NCBI GenBank assembly: GCA_034401795.1
Contig: CM067372.1
Span: 41,644,429 to 41,708,428 of the forward strand
DNA: 64,000 nt
Direction of reading: 5' to 3'
From: Chaetoderma sp. LZ-2023a
Lineage: Eukaryota > Mollusca > Caudofoveata > Chaetodermatida > Chaetodermatidae
The notes under the pieces are model-generated. The model worked only from the letters and a program-made list of their open reading frames with translations. It did no database searches and had not been told where the DNA came from. Below are positions 22,236 through 33,452 of this stretch, piece by piece (the stretch's first letter is position 1; the number at the start of each line of letters is the position of its first letter). The translations under genes and the position numbers were made by a program.

Positions 22236-23603
22236 CATCCCGAGCAAAAAATCCCCACCGCTGATTCTGGTGTCCGTCGTGGTCCGTGGTCCGAAAATGT
22301 TCCAGAATCAGTGGTGGCTTCAGTAGATCTTGGAAGGCCCGCCGCCTTGCCAACGGATCCTGAGGCTTGCCTCGTCGGTTGATCTTGGACCGGGGCCGTT
22401 GAACACAGGCTCGCGCCTACCACCCCCTCTTATGGTACCTTCCCTGGCCAGACCGGGTTAGCATTCTTTGCCAACCAGGAGGCAGTTTATGATGGCCAGG
22501 AGGAAGAGGATTTTCTGCTGGATTCACCCTTGAGGCCGTGGACATGGAAATGGGCGACCGTGCACCCATTGCGGGGAGCACGGCTGATTATTTCCATGGA
22601 ACTACTCCCACAGAGGTAGCCTTCACAGCTCAAATGGTGGCCCGGTTTGGAGTGGATGACCGCCGAGGATATGAAGGCAGCTGATCCGGGCCATGGCGTG
22701 GTTGATTACACCCTGCACGTTACCAAGGCGGCGGCTCCTGGCTTTTCAGCCCTGGCGCTGGCGCAAGACATGCCTGATCTCTCAGGCCCGCATGTTTTCC
22801 ACGGCCAGCCAGCAGTATCCACGGCTCCAGCCACGTTTACACATGCGAGTGCATTAGAGGATGACGAAGGCTCATGCCTTGTCGAGCACTCGCAGGTGGC
22901 CACAGAGGAGGACTGGTCTGACGCGTGCCAATGGCTGGTAGGCATTAGGCCAGAGCTTTGTGTTGATTAGTTGGCAAGCGAGCGGGACCAGCGCCTCTGG
23001 TTGGCTGGAAAACCAACAGTTACTGCCATGCCATCTCTGCCATTAGCAGAACATGTAGTGGATATGTTCACGGCGGCAGAGACGACCATTAAGCCTAATA
23101 GACGGCTTGCGAAGGCCCCCAGCGAGGTGGTGAGGCGGTGCCGTATTGTTGCTGACCAATATCAGAAATACGGTACAATGCCAAGGCTGAACGCTGATGA
23201 TCGTGCAGTGCTTGGCGAGGACATGCGGCCAGGCTCCCGTTCTGACACAGGAGTGCTGTGCTCGAGCGCCCTGTGCTCAGCAAACACCGCGTTGCGCGAT
23301 GCAGAGGAGAGGTCGAGAGCGTCCATAGCGGCGCTTTCACATGTCTCTCAGCTGTTACAAGGTGTGGTAACCGCGTCTGCATCGCGCCAAGCAAGCCCTG
23401 TCTCAGTACAGAGAGCCATCCAGGATGAGATTAACCCGGCTCTGGACTGTATGTCTAGGTCAATGACTAGGAGTGTCATGGCGAGACACACAGTTTGTGT
23501 CTGTCTGCGGATCTGTATAACAGGCTGCTGCAGATGCCTATGTCAGGTTCTGGTCTCTTTTAGGGTGAGGGATGTAAACACCTCCAGGAGACTGTCACTC
23601 TAA
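22236..23603 (+). pseudogene. DIRS gag-like region (copy C)
   Basis: Gag-like structural protein region of the retrotransposon. The main frame runs 22647-23603 with an in-frame TAG at 22968. Upstream pieces such as SENVPESVVASVDLGRPA are in another phase. It shares with copy B the words CAGGAGGAAGAGGA, TTTCCATGGAACTACT and GAGGATGACGAAGG. The LPLAEHVVDMFTAAETTIKP stretch and the long helical part after it fit a gag core; no zinc knuckle is seen. Codon use is GC-rich compared with the surrounding intron. Confidence 0.6.
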
Positions 23604-23952
23604 TCAGCAATCAGAGGGCACTACGCGAGCAATTTGAGGGGCTTCATAGGGAGCACGTTCACACAGCGCCCGAGGTGGCACTGGTCATGTCAGGCCAGAC
23701 ACCGGCACAGCATAGGCCATGGCCACACCAGCACCGGCCTGCAGTGGGGTGGGGGAGCCCACAGGTTCCTCATACGCAGCCAGGCAGACAGCCACCCGTG
23801 CACCGTGGTGCATGAGGAGCAGGCCATGGCGTGGGCGGCGCAAGCCGTGGCACTCGAGGATCTGGTTGTGGTAATCGTGCCTGATGGGCCGATTTCCACA
23901 AGAGCCATGCCAATGCTAGAACCAGAGACAGTCCCACTCTTGCACTGCTTAT

Positions 23953-25620
23953 GTGTCCACCTCTCTCCCTAGGTGGACTCGAGGGAGGTCGATTGACCTC
24001 CCACAAGCAGGAGTGGGAGCAGTTAACCCAGAACCGCTTAGTCTTGCGATGGCTTTCAGCCAGATACCAGCCCGACTAGGTGCTAGGCCACCATCGCACA
24101 TGTCTCTGGTTCCGATCTGGACTCAAATTCCAAGAGATCCAGATCAACGGTTGTCTATAGAGGAAGAGATAAATTCTCTCATACAAAAAGGAGCAATTCA
24201 ACCGGCGCAAAATTGCCCAGGCATCTATTCAACCATGTTTCTAGTGACAGAGCACTGGAGGGCGGAGACCAATTCTCAACCTCTAGCCATTGAACAAGTT
24301 CATAGACACACAGAGTTTCAAGATGGAAACAGTCAAAACGGTGTTGGCAGGGTTGGAGATGGGAATGTGGACGGCGTCCATAGATCTGAAGGATGCTTAT
24401 TTCCACATTCCAATTGCGAAGAGTTTTCGTCGGTACCTGAAATTCGCATTCCAGGGCTGACAGTGGGAATTCAAAGTTTTACCATTCAGAATTTCCACGG
24501 CTCCTGTGGTTTTCACCAGGGTGGTTCTTGTAATAACAGCATACCTCCGCAGGAGAAGCACAGCAGTGCACACTTACATAGATGATTGGCTGTTAAAAGC
24601 ACACAATCAGGAAAGTCTTGCAGCAAATCTGGAGATAGTTTTGAAACTCTCACAGACTTAGGCTGGATAATAAACTTTCAGAAATCAGAGTTGACACCTT
24701 CCCAGATGTTTGTTTACCTGGGAATGTTCTTCGATCTAGAGATAGGATATGTTTATCCTACTCAGGAGAGAGTAGAAATACTCATCTCAGTAATACAGTC
24801 AGTGTGCAACAGTCGTCATGTACTGGCACGGGTTTACTTGAGAATGCTGGGGTGGATGGTTTCCCTGGAACCAGTCATTCCACAGGCAGCCTTGCGCAGG
24901 CGGCGTATCCAGTTATTTCTCATGACACAGTGGACCCAGAGGACATGTTTCGTGGACTCAGACGTGTTGGAACCTCTTATTCACCACCTTCAATGGTGAA
25001 TGAAGAGAGAGAATCTCCTGGCGGGTGTGATGCTCACCCCACCCCACCCTCAAATAATGATGTACACAGATGCATCAATGGAGGGATGGGGGGGGGGGGT
25101 TGCTTACCTGGAAGAAGCCACAGTATCAGGGCTTTGGAATCTGGATCAGTCATAGGAACATATAAATCTACTGGAATTACGAGCTGTAGTTATAGGCCTG
25201 GAACATTTCTTAGAGATTGTTCAGGGCAAGATTGTTCTAGTTCGATCAGACAACTCGACAGTAGTGACTTACATAAACTGCCAGGGCGGAACGAAGTCGG
25301 CCAGTCTCTGTATGATGACTTAGAAACTGCTGTGCTGGGGTCTAGATCACATGATCACCTTGAAGGCAGATCACATTCCGGGAAGGCTAAATCTGTTAGC
25401 AGACTCATTGAGCCAAAGGATGAGTGTTTTGCCTGTGGAATGGCAACTAAATCAATGTGTGGCGGATCGTCTGTTCGACCACTGGGAGAAACCCAACGTA
25501 GATTTGTTCGCAACGAACAAGAATGCGAAGATGATGACGTACGTCTCTCTGATTCCAGATTCAAGCGCTTAGGCAACAGATGCGTTAGCTATCAGCTCGG
25601 AGAGAATCTATGCATACGCA
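23953..25620 (+). pseudogene. DIRS reverse transcriptase and RNase H (copy C, frameshifted)
   Basis: RT N-terminal part is in frame at 23953 with RLSIEEEINSLIQKGAIQP and CPGIYSTMFLV. It then shifts frame. ASIDLKDAYFHIPI is encoded near 24370 and the active-site motif YIDDW near 24574-24590. TLGWIINFQKSEL and FVYLGMFFDL follow near 24650-24735. RNase H is seen as MYTDASMEGWG (25057), VRSDNSTVV (25235) and DHIPGRLNLLADSLS (25365). At least three frameshifts, one at the poly-G run 25088-25099, make it non-functional. The long open frame 24804-25820 is a wrong-phase shadow. Confidence 0.85.
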
Positions 25621-26806
25621 TTCCCACCAGCAATCCTGGTTCCAAAGGTTCTTCAGAAAATCAGGCAGGAGGAGTGCCAAGTGCTTCTGATCGCCCTGAA
25701 TTGGCCAAGCTGATCATGGTATACAGATCTGCTGGACCTTGTGTGCAATCCGGTTCCTCTGCATCTGATGGACAATATTATTTTCCAGGGCAAGTCCCTT
25801 CACAACAACCCGTCAATTGACTGCGTGGATGTTGTCAAGGAATCTAAAGTTAAGGAGGGCTTTTCTGAGCAAGCAGCCATGTTTATGGCAAAAGCCAGAA
25901 GGGGGTCAACCTCCAGAGCATATAACTATAAAATCAAACGATTTGCAGAATGGTGCTCAAAGAGATGTATTAATCCAATGGAAGCAATTATTCAGGTAGT
26001 AGCCAAATTCCTCTGTCACCTGTATGATGCCTATAGCCTCAAGCCTAAATCTATTGCTGGTTACAAGTCATCTTTGATGTCAGTTATCCCTTGTTTGACT
26101 GATAGGGGAAGCGACACTTTAATAAAAGGCATGGGTAATCTAAGACTGAGAAATCCTCCAGCGATTCCGTCTTGGAGTTTATCTCTAGTACTTCAATTGC
26201 TAGCAGACAAACCCTTTGAACCACTAAGTGCCATTTATTTGAAAATGTTGACACGTAAGACTGTATTTCTAATTGCTGCGGCCTCTGCAAGACGGAGAAG
26301 CGAAATTCATGCTTTATCCGCCGAGGCAGACCGTTATGTGGTTACACTGGAAGGCCTTAGGCTTCTACCTAGGATAGATTTCATGGCTAAGAACCAGTCT
26401 TTGAAATATCCAGGTCAACCAATTGTTTTACTAGGTTTGATCCTAATTCAAAAGCATGGTGTACAGTCCGTGCATTAAACAGGTACAAACAACGTACACA
26501 GAAATGGCGGACAGACCCATCCTCGTTATGTTGTCTTATATTGAACCCCATGGCAGGGTGGCAAAAGACACTATATCTAGGTGGATTGTGGAATGTATTC
26601 AATTTTGCCACAAATCCACCACTGGTAAATAAGTTGACTTAGCGTTGTGTCACAGTGCTCGTGGCATCGTGGCGTCCACCGCCCTGTTTAACGGGGTGCC
26701 GGTGGTGACATTATGTCGGTAGCTCAGTGGCGCTGTGAGTCAGGTTTTACCAACCATTACCTCTGTGACACCACTAATCCTCTTGCCTTATCAATATTCA
26801 AAAGAT
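25621..26806 (+). pseudogene. DIRS tyrosine recombinase (copy C, broken)
   Basis: Aligned with copy A throughout. The frame from 25741 is open to 26478 and keeps RGSTSRAYNYKIKRFAEWC and the catalytic ASARRRSEIHAL. It is then shifted by a small deletion near 26430. The downstream part keeps HSAR (about 26652) and the HYL tyrosine (about 26757), but has a stop (GGTAAATAA) before the His and a WR pair where copy A has WH. The pol tail frame overlaps it as in copy A. Confidence 0.85.
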
Positions 26807-27378
26807 GATCAGGTGTATATATTGTAGATAAGTTGCACTTGCTGTCTTCAGACAGCACATTTTAATTGTGGAAATAACCGCATATTCGTGTATCATTTTT
26901 TCATTCACTGATGTGGACTGGATGGATACAGCTTGCATGCATAAGGTGAGTACTGCCTTTTGTTGTTACATAATGTATTGTCACAAAGTTTTACCTTTAT
27001 TTATTAATAAGGTAATTATGTGTATTATGTGGTTCATTTATTGAGAGTATATGAAATGAAGTCTTTCGTCTCTTGTCCTGTAGTACTTAGCATAAGTACT
27101 TAGAGAGCATATGGGACATTGAGGTCATAGCCTCTCCTTTCCCAAAGGGAGAGGGGGAGCGCATTTGACATACGGTCATTACTCTCACCATAGGTGGTGT
27201 TATCCGATGTTCAAATCATTGCTTGATTGTGTGTGTCACACAATTTCAGATGTTAGTGCTTCACTTTTTTAAATCTGGGGTTATTGAGTGAAGGTCGATG
27301 TTTAGGAAATATCATAGAGTGTTAGGGAGGTAAATATAACTACTCTCTCGTGAAAAAAGAAATCCGTGATTTCGTTTA
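26807..27378 (+). repeat. DIRS copy C terminal region without internal complementary region
   Basis: Matches copy A 1216-1670 (GTACTTAGCA..AAGTACTTAGAGAGC, CCCAAAGGGAGAGG, ATCCGATG), then joins at about 27266 to the last ~110 bp of the right terminal repeat. The intervening part, with the internal complementary region, is missing. Loss of that region should prevent the usual DIRS cycle. Confidence 0.75.
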
Positions 27379-27384
27379 ATTCAT

Positions 27385-27775
27385 TATTTCCAAAATGTCT
27401 CGGAATTGCAAGGTGGAATAGCTTGGCTGAGAGAGAATAAATTTACAATTTATACCAGATTTTAAATCAATGTTTGTCCTGGATAGGATAGAACGTAATT
27501 ATAAACATATTTATTTCATTCTTGCATCCTCAGTTCATAATTTTTCTGTATTTTATTTGAAGAAATTTTGATATTAGTGTGTTCGCTAGACTTCTTACAG
27601 ATGAGACATCAAAAAGTGAATGGGGACATATTTAGATTTCTCTAGTTTTTTTATTAGGCTAGAGGCGTGAGTAAAAGAAAATGGCTGCTGCAAAACAATA
27701 TGACGGACACTTTTCTGATACAAATTGCATGAATAATTAAATTCTTAATTTTATAATGACCCTTCAGCTTTAACT
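27385..27775 (+). repeat. Inverted repeat partner 2 (pairs with 12701-13130)
   Basis: Complement of 12701-13130 block by block, from AATGTCTCGGAATTGCAAGG to CTTCAGCTTTAA. It begins within about 7 bp of the end of DIRS copy C, so C inserted into or beside it. No coding potential. Confidence 0.85.
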
Positions 27776-28132
27776 CTTTAACGCTCAAATTTCTTAGAGA
27801 CAACGTCACTTTTCACAGAAAATGTCCATTTGCATGAAGACCAAGAGAAATTTTTTTTTTAAATTTGTCACCAGAAAGACTCTGTTATTGATCTGGTAAG
27901 CTCCATGGAGAATTTTCAAAAATTCTCTTGTCTTGGCCTGTACATGGACCTTTCTCAAGAGCAGCGTAGAAGCCATTTTGACCAGTTCTTGGCCATCTTC
28001 CAGAGATGTGTGTGGGAGTAAGCATGGTATTTGGACACGCATCTGTACATCACTTGACTTTCTGTCCATCTCCCTGTACTGTCCTTTCCAGACAAGGGCT
28101 CATAATAATCTCAATGTCTTCTTCCCTTGCAG
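27776..28132. repeat. TTAA-type MITE fragment before exon 5
   Basis: 27770-27960 carries TTTAACTCTTTAACGCTCAAAT, AATGTCCATTTGCATGAAGACCAAGAG and a CTGGTAAGCTCCATGG block related to the TTAA-type MITE copies. The remainder up to the exon 5 polypyrimidine acceptor is unassigned. Confidence 0.45.
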
Positions 28133-28287
28133 GTTTTATTCCACCGACTGCTGGTACAGCCAAAGTGAATGGCTATGACATCAGAAAGGATATAAGCAGT
28201 GTACGCCAGAGTTTGGGTCTGTGTCCCCAGCATGACATTCTTTTTGATACACTCACTGTTAGTGAACATCTCTGGTTCTTTGCACGG
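28133..28287 (+). CDS. ABCA3-like: ABCA3-like exon 5: NBD1 Q-loop
   Basis: Acceptor CTTCCCTTGCAG ends at 28132; donor GTGAGC at 28288. Completes the Gly codon from exon 4 and encodes FIPPTAGTAKVNGYDI, then LGLCPQHDILFDTLTVSEHL. CPQHDILFDTLTV is the ABCA Q-loop, which couples ATP binding to the membrane domain. Phase 0 at the end. Confidence 0.97.
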
Positions 28288-28331
28288 GTGAGCATTTTTT
28301 AATGAAAACTTGAATAATAGAAATACATGTT

Positions 28332-28523
28332 TTTATTACCCCTCAGTAATGTCATATGACCAAATGCTATTTCTGACATAACAAGAGTCAATTATCGAGG
28401 TCATAATGTCATAGGTGTTGGTAAATTTGTTCTGAAAATGACAGGTGTGGATGTATTCTGAAAATAGGAACTATTTAAGTTAAGATAAAATCTCTCCCTC
28501 TCTGATATCTGAGGGGTAATAAA
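28332..28523. mobile_element. 192-bp MITE with perfect 15-bp terminal inverted repeats
   Basis: TTTATTACCCCTCAG at 28332-28346 and CTGAGGGGTAATAAA at 28509-28523 are exact complements. The interior has ATGTCATATGACC and ATAATGTCATAGG. No frame. No clear target duplication. Confidence 0.8.
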
Positions 28524-29314
28524 TTCGTTACACCAGTGTTTTGGCGGGTGGTGGGTGTGTGTGTGTGTGTGTGTGCGTGCGAGCGAGTGTGTGTGAAGGG
28601 GTACAGGCTGTTACCATGCACGCAAACATTTATATTTCCAACGTTTTGCATGTGTGCTAACCGGCAAAACACTGATAATAATATTTGAGGATTCAATTCA
28701 CAATATACTGATAAATGGATAAACATATGTAGGGAATATCGGTCAAATGGAAAAAAGGGAAGTTAATTTGAGCAGAGGATTTTGTTGTATCTTGAGGTAT
28801 TGTGTTCTAGCATGGTAAGTGATTTTGACTTTTAGTACAACACACATAAAACTTGATGCTTGTGAGCTAATTGTAGAGAATATAAGTCACTGATGAACTT
28901 TGTTATAATTAGCTATAATTACGTAGTTGCCTGGCATATTTCATTATATTTAAAGCTATTAACTTCTTGCATTATAGTTGAAAATCTGTCACTAGAAACT
29001 ACGGCCCATACAAGAAGTATGTTCTATCTTCTGGCAAGTGCAGGACAAATGTCAATTTATTCCACTGAAATTGAATGTCAACTACATAAACTAGCATGCT
29101 TCATCATTTCTCGAGCTACTGGTTTTTATCTTTGCGATAAACCTTTTCTACGCTGAATTAAGTCATAATACAAACTATGTCAGTGTAACACTATTTCCTT
29201 ATCTTCTAACCCTTTTCAAAATGAACCCTGGTTATGATGCTAAAAAGAGAAGCTTGTTGTTGTGTTAGAAAGTACATTAGATAATGGCCTCTGATAAATT
29301 ATTACTGCAAAGGA
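28524..29314. other. Intron 5 stretch with (GT)n microsatellite
   Basis: A GT repeat at about 28554-28574 followed by GCGTGCGAGCGAGTGTGTG. The rest is AT-rich with no recognised gene; the 87-codon open frame at 28893 resembles nothing I know. Confidence 0.45.
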
Positions 29315-29704
29315 AATGGACCTTTCCAAGTTTATCCATCCATCATATGACATAATCAACTACGTAATGTGTAGGAGGATGATGTCATAATCATGACGTC
29401 ATGAATGACTCGATATAGTCCGTCTTTAACTCTTAATAGTCTGACACATTGTATGAATTGTATGTCTCTACCGTTTAATAAATATTCTGTTGAATATTGT
29501 GAAACTAATTCAATTGGATGTTGTTGCTGTCCTATATAGGCAGCAACAGCACCCAGTCAAATTAGTTTCAAAATATTTAACAGCTTACCTGTATAGTTTT
29601 CTGGAAATTGATAGTCAGGGAGAAATCAACCCCAACACGAGCAAGGTGTTGGTAAAGCTTAGCTAGTGATGGGCGGGGCATAATTAAAACTGAAAAGGTC
29701 CATT
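29315..29704. mobile_element. Hairpin MITE family H, full copy 2 (390 bp)
   Basis: AATGGACCTTTCC at the left and AAAGGTCCATT at the right end. Same length and internal order as 9022-9411, including the long palindrome around 29485-29585 (loop near TATATAG) and two 21-bp minisatellite-like motifs near the right end. Ends 115 bp before exon 6. Confidence 0.85.
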
Positions 29705-29819
29705 CTGTGTCTACATTATTCTCTATTGTGCTGGTTTAGTTATTATTTGATTACCTGCGGAGAATTTTGTTAAAACAATGTCAAGTTATTGTGCTTTATG
29801 TGAATGCTTGGTTATCTAG

Positions 29820-29975
29820 TTAAAAGGTTGCTCTGGAGCGCAAGCAAAAGTTGATGTGACTAGTACACTGAACTCGATTGGCTTAATGCATAAGAAGGAC
29901 AGTAAATCACAAAACTTGTCAGGTGGAATGAAAAGAAAGCTCTCTGTGGGGATGGCACTAATCGGTGATTCTAAG
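29820..29975 (+). CDS. ABCA3-like: ABCA3-like exon 6: NBD1 signature motif
   Basis: Acceptor GGTTATCTAG ends at 29819; donor GTCAGT at 29976. Fifty-two whole codons from LKGCSGAQAKVDV to ALIGDSK. Contains the ABC signature LSGGMKRKLSVGMAL, which completes the ATP site of the opposite nucleotide-binding domain. Confidence 0.96.
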
Positions 29976-30592
29976 GTCAGTAAATTTATGCTTCACAATC
30001 TTATCTGTGCTTGGTATTTTATTCACCCATATTAACAGGAGGGCTGTCATATTAATTATTTATCTATCCACTTACATAAATTGGAGGATGACATTACTTA
30101 CTGATCTGAATGGCGTCTTGCATCTGGCATTAAACCTTTAGGTCAAATGCTAAAATGCTGAGATATCTGGACTGTACAGGCCCAGCCCTCTAGTTCTGGA
30201 TGCCTAACGCCTTTTCTACATGGTGTATTGATTAGCTAGCAACTGGGAATCCCGTGAAAATACACAAAAGACTAATATTTTTGTAACGCCATATGCAAAG
30301 TGGAGGATGGCTTGACTCAGGGATCATAATGGCAGCTGACATCTGAGAATTATTTAGAATTTTAAAGGTTTTCAAAAGGTTCTAATGGCTTGACATGAAC
30401 ATGGCCAAGTATAGTTAGTTAATAGCGCTTTCTAGACCCATTAGTGAATGAATCATCTGTCATCATTCTCTGGCTCTATATGGCAAGGGGGATGAGTGGT
30501 CATCAACACTACAAGTAGTGTATTAAGGTAGGAATTTAATCATTTATCTCTGTTCAGATTAGTAAATCAAATCCTGATAATTATTTTCTTAG
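29976..30592. other. Intron 6, nothing recognised
   Basis: No gene, tandem repeat or element boundary that I can support. Ends with the acceptor TTATTTTCTTAG. Confidence 0.4.
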
Positions 30593-30803
30593 GTTGTGAT
30601 ACTGGATGAGCCATCATCGGGAATGGACCCCTCAGCACGACGACAGATCTGGAATGTGCTACAACGTAATCGTGCGGGAAGAACCATGGTACTGACCACA
30701 CATTGCATGGATGAAGCTGACTTATTGGGAGATCGCATTGCCATTATGTCCGAGGGAGAGGTGCAGTGCTGTGGTAGCTCACTGTTTCTGAAAAATAAAT
30801 ATG
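30593..30803 (+). CDS. ABCA3-like: ABCA3-like exon 7: NBD1 Walker B and H-loop
   Basis: Acceptor TTTTCTTAG ends at 30592; donor GTAATA at 30804. Encodes Walker B and the catalytic Glu in [17 protein letters not shown], the switch His in [16 protein letters not shown], and [18 protein letters not shown]. These positions are all intact, so NBD1 should hydrolyse ATP. The last base is the first of a split Gly codon. Confidence 0.97.
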
Positions 30804-30944
30804 GTAATAAAAATAGTGAAACAACTACTAGTGCTACGTTACTACTTCTGCTGCTGCTCATGTGCTTTGCTGTAGTGTATCACTTGCCTATTGGAAAGGC
30901 TTGCTAGTTATATTCTTATGAGACTGAACTTAATGTAGAATTAT

Positions 30945-31286
30945 TTAACCCCTCTTGTGTCAACATGTGGTTTATAATGGTAAAACCGGCCATAACTTCC
31001 TCTGCAGTTGTCTTGAAGACTATCTATTTTGAGGCTAAGAGAAGACTATTTTTGAAAATTTAACACTGGAATGGCTGGAATGGAATTTCAAAAATGGACA
31101 CTGACTAAACACAAATTTAGACCCATAACCATTTAATTGTCAAACCGGTCAAAAAACACCCCTTAAAAAAAATATTTTCCCGAATTCCAGTTATAAACTT
31201 ACAAAAATTCTCTTGGCCAGTAAATGGTCATTCACTGAGCAAAAATTTCAATTTGGTTGAAAACACTTGACAAATTAAAGGGTTAA
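30945..31286. mobile_element. piggyBac-type MITE, copy 2 (diverged)
   Basis: TTAA at 30945-30948, then CCCCTCTTGTG. The right end AATTAAAGGG is followed by TTAA at 31283-31286. The interior shares AAGAGAAGACTATTTTTGAA and the AACACTGGAATGGCTGG half-hairpin with the copy at 11101. Longer than the other copies by an internal stretch. Confidence 0.65.
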
Positions 31287-32035
31287 TTGATAAAAGTTAG
31301 CTGTCAAAATATGTTCCATTTAAAAGAAGCATTCCAGAGAATTCCGAGTCTCACCATCTCAGCCTTTTGACCTCAATATCAAGAGAATTCTCCAGGACAC
31401 CAAGGACAACCAGCCACCAAAATTTGATCAAGGTCTCTACAGTAGAACTCGAATTTATCATGCCAGATATTTTAAAATCATTCTGATGACATTAACCTTT
31501 GATCTCAAAATCGATACACCTCATCAGGACTGCATGTCCAGCTCCCCAGCTTTGAATTACCATTCTGGACAGACAGACAGACAGATACTTATTGTTAAAA
31601 AATAACATTCCTCATATGTGGAGTTATATCAAACAGTTTTTAAGAAGAAGTGAGTTGGAGAGCCGAGTTGAAGCTATTCTGAGATTCCTCTTGTTTTGAA
31701 AGTGTACCACAGAAAATCTATACTGACACACATACTTCTGCACCATACTTTGCGATGTATATTTTCTTTACCATGCAATATTGTTAGACAATTTATTTAG
31801 ACAGCAAAGGCTTATATATCAGCAATACCACCTTCATATCGAACATCAGCCAGCTTAGTAATTGGAACTTGAATGTGTGCTGATTTCTAGCTATATTTCC
31901 GCTGAATGTAGTGTTTATCAGTCTCTCGGTCGAGTTCACGTTAAACGGCAGTAGGTCATACAAGGCATAAGGCATTGTCAGTGCACAAGATTGACATAAT
32001 CTAAGTCTCTTGTATCTCTTTATTTTGCTTTGTAG
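31287..32035. other. Intron 7, second half
   Basis: No gene. A short GACA repeat lies at about 31570-31585. AT-rich sequence leads to the exon 8 acceptor. Confidence 0.4.
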
Positions 32036-32285
32036 GAGCTGGTTACCACATGGTGATAGTCAAAGAAGCTGGATGCGATGTAGATGTCATCACTGAGTTG
32101 ATAATGAGTTATGTGCCCCTGGCCAAACTTGAAAATAACATCGGCTTTGAGCTCTCTTACATCCTTCCTCACGAGAGCTCGGAGAAGTTTGAAGCTTTAT
32201 TTACTGAGATACAACAGAACCAAAAAGAACTGGGAATATCTAGTTATGGAGCCTCGGTTACGACAATGGAAGAAGTGTTTCTGAG
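32036..32285 (+). CDS. ABCA3-like: ABCA3-like exon 8: NBD1 C-terminal regulatory region
   Basis: Acceptor GCTTTGTAG ends at 32035; donor GTAACA at 32286. Encodes AGYHMVIVKEAGCDVDV, then FELSYILPHESSEKFEALF and ISSYGASVTTMEEVFLR. The KYGAGYHM junction with exon 7 and the SYGxSxTTMEEVFL box are standard after NBD1 in ABCA proteins. The last two bases begin an Arg codon. Confidence 0.96.
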
Positions 32286-32753
32286 GTAACATTTACAGAT
32301 ACCATATATATTCTGGAGATAATGCTTACTACCAGTTCAGTTTAGATGCTATGTCCACGATCGATGTTTGACTTCATGATTTGTCATGCTACACAGGATA
32401 TCCCCCTCCATTCCTAATATATCTATCCATTGTTTCAGACTACATATGTATCAGAACCATTGTCTTCTACAGCCCTTTTTCACATCAAGAGTATGCTTAG
32501 CACCCTGATACTCTGTGATATTTCACAAAGCTTCAATAATACTCAGAATTAAAAAGAAACTGCCTCCACTGGGCAGGTTACTCAACTGACAGTCCAGCGG
32601 ATGTGCAGCCCAAACTCGCACATGCGCGGGGCTGACTCATTCTCTTCATAAAATATTGACCTGCCATTGCAACACGCTTTCTAGCCTTGCTTTTGCTTTC
32701 TATCTTTTTGAAGCTTTGAGTTGTTTTGCAACTTATTTTGACTGAAATTTAGT

Positions 32754-32804
32754 ATGTCTGATGGTGCCCAGTCGCCGGAGGATGCTCCCGGTCCAAGCCA
32801 TCAG
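32754..32804 (+). CDS. DIRS copy B leader exon, 17 codons before a GT donor
   Basis: First ATG after the left terminal repeat; encodes MSDGAQSPEDAPGPSHQ and ends CAG|GTGTAC. Copy E has a 17-codon equivalent (63768-63818) with S7, P8, G13, P14 and Q17 conserved and also ending CAG|GT. A candidate acceptor, TTTATTTTTCAG, ends at 32959, with another just before 35300. I infer a spliced leader exon for the gag frame. Unspliced, the frame stops within about 40 bases. Confidence 0.5.
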
Positions 32805-33452
32805 GTGTACTTTAGTAAATTTATTGATAAAAAATTTGCGTGTTGACTCGGATGGTATTTCTGGGTTCGCGCTAACTGATGGATACGTCTTTATTAGGCT
32901 AGCTCTTTTAAGGGGGAGGCCTATATATTAGCTAACGCATGTTGTGCTTTATTTTTCAGACACATGAGCTGATATTTGAAGTGTATCCTATAATTTAAAC
33001 AATATTTATACTTGGTTTCTGGGGCCTTCTAATTTATTATGAGTTTGCTGAGGGAATTATTACCATAAGAAGTAATTTTTCCGCATTCTCCCCCCACCAC
33101 AGGGTTTTGTACTCAGGATTAGGTATTCCTGTTGTTGTTTATCAGACTTCACTCATCCTCAGAAGTCATCTTATGAGGTTTATTTAGGAGAGAGGAAAAT
33201 TTTCAGTCATTTTATTTCTAAAAAATTTTGAAATTTTTTTACAGTGTTGAGTTGTTTATCTCTGTTGATGGTTTGCATAGGTTCATTGTGTTTATAAAGT
33301 TCAATTACTAATGAATCTTTATTTTGAGCTGTGAAGTCTTAAAATTTGCCTCTCAAGTATTCAAGTTCAAATTCTAATGTCTCCCTTGTCTTCTTAAAGA
33401 AGTATAAGAAGTTTTTAGGATTTGTTCACCTTTTGTCAGGCCTATAGTTTTT

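Larger units (their letters stand above)
22236..27378 (+). mobile_element. DIRS-type retrotransposon copy C (broken, ~5.1 kb)
   Basis: Most complete member of the A/B/C/E family: gag-like region, RT, RNase H, tyrosine recombinase and right terminal repeat in order. Frames are broken by several shifts and stops. The right terminal repeat is present (TTAGGGAGGTAAATATAACTA to TTTCGTTTA at 27378), but the internal complementary region and the GC-rich part before it are deleted. The left terminal repeat is not recognised. It directly abuts the inverted repeat partner at 27385. Confidence 0.85.

Noticed and set aside
24804..25820. 338-codon open frame in DIRS copy C
   Set aside because: It overlaps the RT end and RNase H, whose motifs (YTDAS, RSDNS, LLADS) lie in other frames; this frame has no homology.
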